NCBI GenBank assembly: GCA_019695115.1
Contig: JAIBAP010000021.1
Coordinates: forward strand, 1-64,000
Origin: Caldilineales bacterium
GTDB taxonomy: Bacteria; Chloroflexota; Anaerolineae; J102
Direction: 5' to 3'
DNA: 64,000 nucleotides
Positions 60,360 to 64,000 of this stretch are shown piece by piece. Made by a program: the position numbers and the translations under genes. Under the pieces are notes generated by a model. That model was not told the DNA's origin. It did no database searches and saw nothing but the letters and a program-made list of their open reading frames with translations. Numbering within the stretch: the first letter of the stretch is position 1; every line of letters starts with the position of its first letter.

Positions 60360-61346
60360 TCAGCTGGTCGTCTGGCTCTGCATCGAAGCCCTCGACGCCG
60401 CCAAACGCGATCGGATAGTGCCGGCGGCGCCGATGAGACGCTCGCCCACGCCGCCGCCCCGCGCCAGGGTAAAGGAACGCAGGTTCTTGGCGATACTGCG
60501 CTCACCCGACCGCGCGAGTTCAGGCAAGGTGACGCTACGGATCTCATTGACATTGCCGACATTCCCCTCGGCGTTGAGATCGATCATGGCCACGATCCCG
60601 AACTTGCGGCGATCGAGCACCAGCAGTTGTCCACGCGACGTGCGGCGGGCCTCGCGTTCGGCGTGCTCCGACACGCCGATGACGAGATGGTTATCCGTTA
60701 CCGAGAGGCCCTTGGTATGACCGCTGGCGAGGATGTCCTTGACAATGCGATGTTTGCGATAGTCGACCACAATGAAGCGGCGACTGCCGGAAGCGCAGTA
60801 GTAGAGATGCCGGTCATCTACGAAGACATTGTGACAGCTGGGGTCGGCGAGATGGATCACATGCCGGGGCGTAAAGCCACGCCGCAGATCATGCTCCATC
60901 ACCCAAACTTGACTCTTCTGCTTGTGGTTGTGCAACAGCACCAGCACCAGGTCGCCGCAAGGAAAGACGGAGTTGACATGATTGGTGTCGGTATTCGAGT
61001 TGTAGAAGTGATACTCCTGCCGCACACTACCATCCAGCGTCTGATAGGTCACCGAGTTATAGAACGTGTTGGCGACATAGATGCCACCGTTGGCGTAGGT
61101 CATCTGGTGAATATGGTCATTGTCCTTGTGCAGGAAAACCTGGTTGTCGACCACATCGCTGCCGGTCATTCTGTACTCGGTCAGTTCGGATTTGTGGCTT
61201 TTCGCCACAAAATGCAACGGATCGCTGGATATAAGTGCTATACCATAATGATGGTCGTTATTGATCGTTTCTCTGGCTGTGATCCGCCAATGCTGATCGA
61301 AATCGTAAAGAAACAGATAGGCGTGCGTCGAAATCAGGTATTGCAT
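60360..61346 (-). CDS. Uncharacterised beta-propeller-like protein, paralogue 2
   Basis: A 328-residue soluble protein and paralogue of 36403-37395. Shared blades: HQMTYANGGIYVANTFYNSV, HVNSVFPCGDLVLVLLHNHK, CHNVFVDDRHLYYCAS and HTKGLSVTDNHLVIGVSEHA, then NVGNVNEIRSV. Each blade starts with an invariant His, followed by hydrophobic strands. It has no signal peptide. Its immediate downstream gene is a sulfotransferase, while paralogue 1 lies two genes from one. It may be a partner or regulator of sulfotransferases, or an enzyme with a His/Cys site; no characterised relative is known to me. Confidence 0.75.
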   Translation of the reverse strand: MQYLISTHAYLFLYDFDQHWRITARETINNDHHYGIALISSDPLHFVAKSHKSELTEYRMTGSDVVDNQVFLHKDNDHIHQMTYANGGIYVANTFYNSVTYQTLDGSVRQEYHFYNSNTDTNHVNSVFPCGDLVLVLLHNHKQKSQVWVMEHDLRRGFTPRHVIHLADPSCHNVFVDDRHLYYCASGSRRFIVVDYRKHRIVKDILASGHTKGLSVTDNHLVIGVSEHAEREARRTSRGQLLVLDRRKFGIVAMIDLNAEGNVGNVNEIRSVTLPELARSGERSIAKNLRSFTLARGGGVGERLIGAAGTIRSRLAASRASMQSQTTS

Positions 61347-61355
61347 GGGAGATGA

Positions 61356-63899
61356 CTACTCCGTAGAGTGTGAGAAGATCGCACGGTCGCCGGATGGCGG
61401 GCGCGACGGCTGGCCGGAAACCAGCAACAAGGGTAGGTAGTGGAACAGACCCACGGTCGGCGTTACCGTCGGCGTTACCGTCGGCGTCGCCGATGGCGTT
61501 GCCGATGGCGTTGGTGTTGCCGAGGGCGAGGGCGTCATGGTCAAGGTCGGCGTGGCGGTGGCGGTGGGCGCGGATGTGGCTGTAGGAGAGGGGGTGGTCG
61601 AAGCGGTGGCAGTGGGCGTCGCTGTGATCGGCGGTTGGGATTCGGCCAGATAAAGATGGAAATTGTCCATCTCCATCTCCAGGTCGGGGTCGGCAGCCGG
61701 CATATCCATACGCACCCCGGCCCGGTCGAGCGTGAAGACGATGCCGGGCAGGACGGCAACAGCGTCGCCAATCCGCCAGTTTTCGGTCAGGTTGTAGAGC
61801 GTGGCGACAGCAGTGCTGGTGGCGGGATTCCACACCAGTCGGGCGCGCAGCCAGTCGCCCTCGTGCGGCCACAGGGCCAGGTCGGGGCCTGTGCGAGACC
61901 CCTGCCCCAGTCGCTGGCTAGCGCCGTTTGCTCCCGCCAGCACGCCCCACCGCTTACCGCCATCGTCCAGCCACACCGCCAGCAAAGGATTTCGCCCGGC
62001 AGCGCCGTTGGCCATCAAGCCCACCAACGCTCCAGCGCCCGGCGTGCGCGTGTTGGCCGTCAGGCGGAAATCGAATTCCCAGGCAAAGGCATCGTCTTCG
62101 GTCAACGGCCGTGCGAGCAACCTGGTTCTGGCGTTGATCGTGCCATTGCGGTCGAAAACGCCCACCAACCGGCCCGACTCCACCCGCCAAAGGTCTCGGC
62201 CCTCTGTCTCGACCAGGCGGCCGTAACCATGCTCGAAATCCTCGCGCCATTGCTCCACCCAGGTGGCTCCGCCGATGGCATCGCCCTCGAATTCGAAAGC
62301 AAAAACATCGGCCTGTCGCAGCTGCAAGCGCAACCGTATTTCCTGGCCACTGTAGGCGCTCAGGTCGCTCCGGCCCTGCCAGCTGACCACCTGCTCGAAT
62401 TCGTCGCCCTGCAAACGATCGCACTGCCCCTGGCCATAACCGTTCAACTCGCGGCCGGCCTTGTCGAGCAGGGTGGCGCAGACCCAGCCACCGGCCTCGG
62501 TTCTAAAATTAAGGGTCAGGCGACCGCCCTGGAAGCTGAAGGGCCTGGTCGTGATCAGGCGTTCGCTCTCGTCGGCGTGCAGCGAAGCAAAACGATGCAA
62601 CTGGCTGACCGCCAGATAGACGCCCCCGCGGTCACCGTTCATCCATGCCGTCCTGGTCTGCTCGTTCTCCAGAATCGGACGCCACTCGCCGCCCAGGTTG
62701 GCGCCAAAACCGTGTGAGCGCGGTAGGGCAATAAAGTATTGATAGAGTTCGTTGCCGCGGCGGACCATGCCCTGGCCCATACTCACCATGACCATCTGCG
62801 CCCCATCCAGCACACCTCTGGCCACAAAGGGTGTGCGTTGTCGCGTCCAATTGACGCCGTCGCGACTGGCTGCGAGTTGGACTTCGAACTCGCCATCATT
62901 GAGGCCGATGGCCGGCGGGGTGGTGCGGGTTGAATAGTGGTAGTAGATGTCGGGGAAGGCCAGATAGACATTGCGCGCCCACGGATATTTGAAGGCGGCG
63001 CTGTGATAGATGTCCACCATGCCCGGCCGGGGGTCCTGCCACGCCTGCCAATCCTGGCTGTCGGCGGCCAGGGCCAGCGGTAGTTCAGCGCCGATGGGCG
63101 GATACTCGCGGCTGGGTGCAGCCACGTTGCCGGGTTCGGGCGTGGTATCCAGCATGCCCTTCAGAGTGGCGGCTTCGCCCCGCACCACTGTCCTGGCTTC
63201 ATCGATCCGTCCGCGCAAGAAGAAGATATAGCGTTCCAGAGTGTCGTCCCAGAGGACGACATTCTGCGTATCGACGAAGAACGGCAGCAAGAGGATCTGC
63301 TTGCGCTCGAAATCGAGACCATCGACGCTAGAGCCGGTGATCCCAAAGGCGCCATCGTCGAGTTGGCCCAGTTTCTTGAACGGCGTCGATGTCCTGCTGT
63401 TGGGATCGACGAGAATGAACTGATAACCGTTCTCGGTGCAGTTCGTCTGCTGGCCGCGGAACCTGACGCCATCCAGCGGAGGTTTCTCCCAGTTCACGCC
63501 ATCTGCCGACTGCGCCACACAGTAGAGGCCGGCGCCATCTGCCTCATCGACGGGCACACGACGGTAATAAAGCCGATAGCCATCGCCAAGCTCGAAAATC
63601 TGGCTCCAGTAATGATAACCCATCGCCTCCCAGGGGGCGTCCGGTGCGACCACTCGCCCCCGGATTTCGGGCGGGTGCACCTTCAGGTCGAAGGCAGAAG
63701 ATTTCGCGGCATCGATCAGTGAGTCATCGATGAAGAGATAGGGACCATCGATGATGGCGGCAGAGGCCGCGCCGGGGTCCGACAGCAGCGTTTGCGGGTC
63801 GGTGACGGCCGACTTCGTAACTTCGGAAACCGAAGCAATCAGCAGGGTGGCGCCCAAAAAGAGCACGGATTTGACCAAAAGTAAGAGAGAAGCGAACAT
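61356..63899 (-). CDS. Secreted GH32/GH43-like beta-propeller protein with P/T-rich tail
   Basis: An 847-residue exported protein: N-terminal signal (LLLLVKSVLFLGATLLIASV), then a large domain (about 50-420) of the uncharacterised GH32/43-like type that starts PYLFIDDSLIDAAKSSAFDL and contains VVAPDAPWEAMGYHYWSQIF, SADGVNWEKPPLDGV, and SRDGVNWTRQRTPFVARGVL. These repeated S-x-DGVNW segments are blade motifs. Two beta-sandwich domains follow (about 420-640 and 640-770), then a Thr/Pro linker and a tail containing LFHYLPLLLVSG. Its activity on the polymer is inferred; catalytic acids cannot be picked with confidence. It is 9 bp upstream of the propeller gene. Confidence 0.78.
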   Translation of the reverse strand: MFASLLLLVKSVLFLGATLLIASVSEVTKSAVTDPQTLLSDPGAASAAIIDGPYLFIDDSLIDAAKSSAFDLKVHPPEIRGRVVAPDAPWEAMGYHYWSQIFELGDGYRLYYRRVPVDEADGAGLYCVAQSADGVNWEKPPLDGVRFRGQQTNCTENGYQFILVDPNSRTSTPFKKLGQLDDGAFGITGSSVDGLDFERKQILLLPFFVDTQNVVLWDDTLERYIFFLRGRIDEARTVVRGEAATLKGMLDTTPEPGNVAAPSREYPPIGAELPLALAADSQDWQAWQDPRPGMVDIYHSAAFKYPWARNVYLAFPDIYYHYSTRTTPPAIGLNDGEFEVQLAASRDGVNWTRQRTPFVARGVLDGAQMVMVSMGQGMVRRGNELYQYFIALPRSHGFGANLGGEWRPILENEQTRTAWMNGDRGGVYLAVSQLHRFASLHADESERLITTRPFSFQGGRLTLNFRTEAGGWVCATLLDKAGRELNGYGQGQCDRLQGDEFEQVVSWQGRSDLSAYSGQEIRLRLQLRQADVFAFEFEGDAIGGATWVEQWREDFEHGYGRLVETEGRDLWRVESGRLVGVFDRNGTINARTRLLARPLTEDDAFAWEFDFRLTANTRTPGAGALVGLMANGAAGRNPLLAVWLDDGGKRWGVLAGANGASQRLGQGSRTGPDLALWPHEGDWLRARLVWNPATSTAVATLYNLTENWRIGDAVAVLPGIVFTLDRAGVRMDMPAADPDLEMEMDNFHLYLAESQPPITATPTATASTTPSPTATSAPTATATPTLTMTPSPSATPTPSATPSATPTVTPTVTPTVGLFHYLPLLLVSGQPSRPPSGDRAIFSHSTE

Positions 63900-63960
63900 G
63901 GTCAGAAATCAGCAGGCAAAAACCACCGAACACTGATCACCGAACACTGATCACTGATCG
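63900..63960. repeat. Heptanucleotide repeat (ACTGATC/CACTGAT), complementary orientation
   Basis: Degenerate CACTGATC units lie just upstream of the propeller hydrolase and include the stop of the partial gene at 63951. Confidence 0.75.
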
Positions 63961-64000
63961 ACTGTCAAAAACTGCCACTTGCCATCGGGGACGAGAATGG
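63951..64000 (-). CDS. Possible 3' end of another minus-strand gene (truncated at the window edge)
   Basis: A frame read from the right edge gives ILVPDGKWQFLTVDQ followed by TGA inside the heptamer array. Fifteen residues are too few to identify. It fits the pattern of minus-strand genes ending in repeats. Confidence 0.4.
   Translation of the reverse strand, partial: ILVPDGKWQFLTVDQ

Overview
The window looks like one end of a very large surface-polysaccharide locus from a G+C-rich, probably filamentous, Chloroflexota (Anaerolineae/Caldilineae-like) bacterium. This placement is inference. It rests on the high G+C, on secreted proteins with long Pro/Thr linkers ending in a short hydrophobic 'YLPLL'-type tail, on the intergenic heptanucleotide repeat families, and on gene content. 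No rRNA, tRNA or CRISPR was seen.

Layout. Positions 1-3690 carry two plus-strand genes: the 3' end of a repeat-rich secreted protein and a secreted clan GH-A glycosidase. A perfect hairpin at 3718-3745 separates them from everything else. From 3778 to the right edge every gene is on the minus strand. In transcription order (right to left) these are: a secreted propeller-type hydrolase (61356-63899); a beta-propeller protein, sulfotransferase and acetyltransferase (58931-61346); a nonulosonate module neuB / KdsC-like phosphatase / SDR / neuA (55523-58901) with a GDSL hydrolase and a transketolase (51952-55439); a sulfotransferase and a five-gene module for a lipid-linked 4-acetamido-4,6-dideoxyhexose (45379-51828); a long block of glycosyltransferases, oxidoreductases and sulfotransferases (24327-45341); two lower-G+C genes (20332-22472); and the core machinery (4834-20222): chain-length regulator with a degenerate kinase domain, polymerase/ligase, bi-domain oxidoreductase, WecB epimerase, heparinase-like lyase, and a PglA/C/D/E-like set that starts the repeat unit on a lipid carrier.

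How it may work together. PglC-type transferase loads a modified sugar onto undecaprenyl phosphate, about ten glycosyltransferases extend the unit, and two Wzy/WaaL-type membrane proteins and a Wzz-type protein polymerise it. Ten intact sulfotransferase-family genes decorate it with sulfate. Acetyltransferases, a nonulosonic acid and a separately flipped amino sugar add further variety. No Wzx flippase and no PAPS-synthesis genes were found here; they must lie elsewhere. The most striking feature is the combination of ten sulfotransferases with two paralogous beta-propeller proteins that sit next to sulfotransferase genes.

Intergenic spaces are filled with 7-bp-period repeats (CAGTGGT/CAGTAAT, CGTGTTG/CGTGAAA and CGTCCTT families), small REP-like palindromes, and one approximately 290-bp MITE-like nested palindrome at 23982-24272. 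Several genes take their stop codon or last residues from these repeats.
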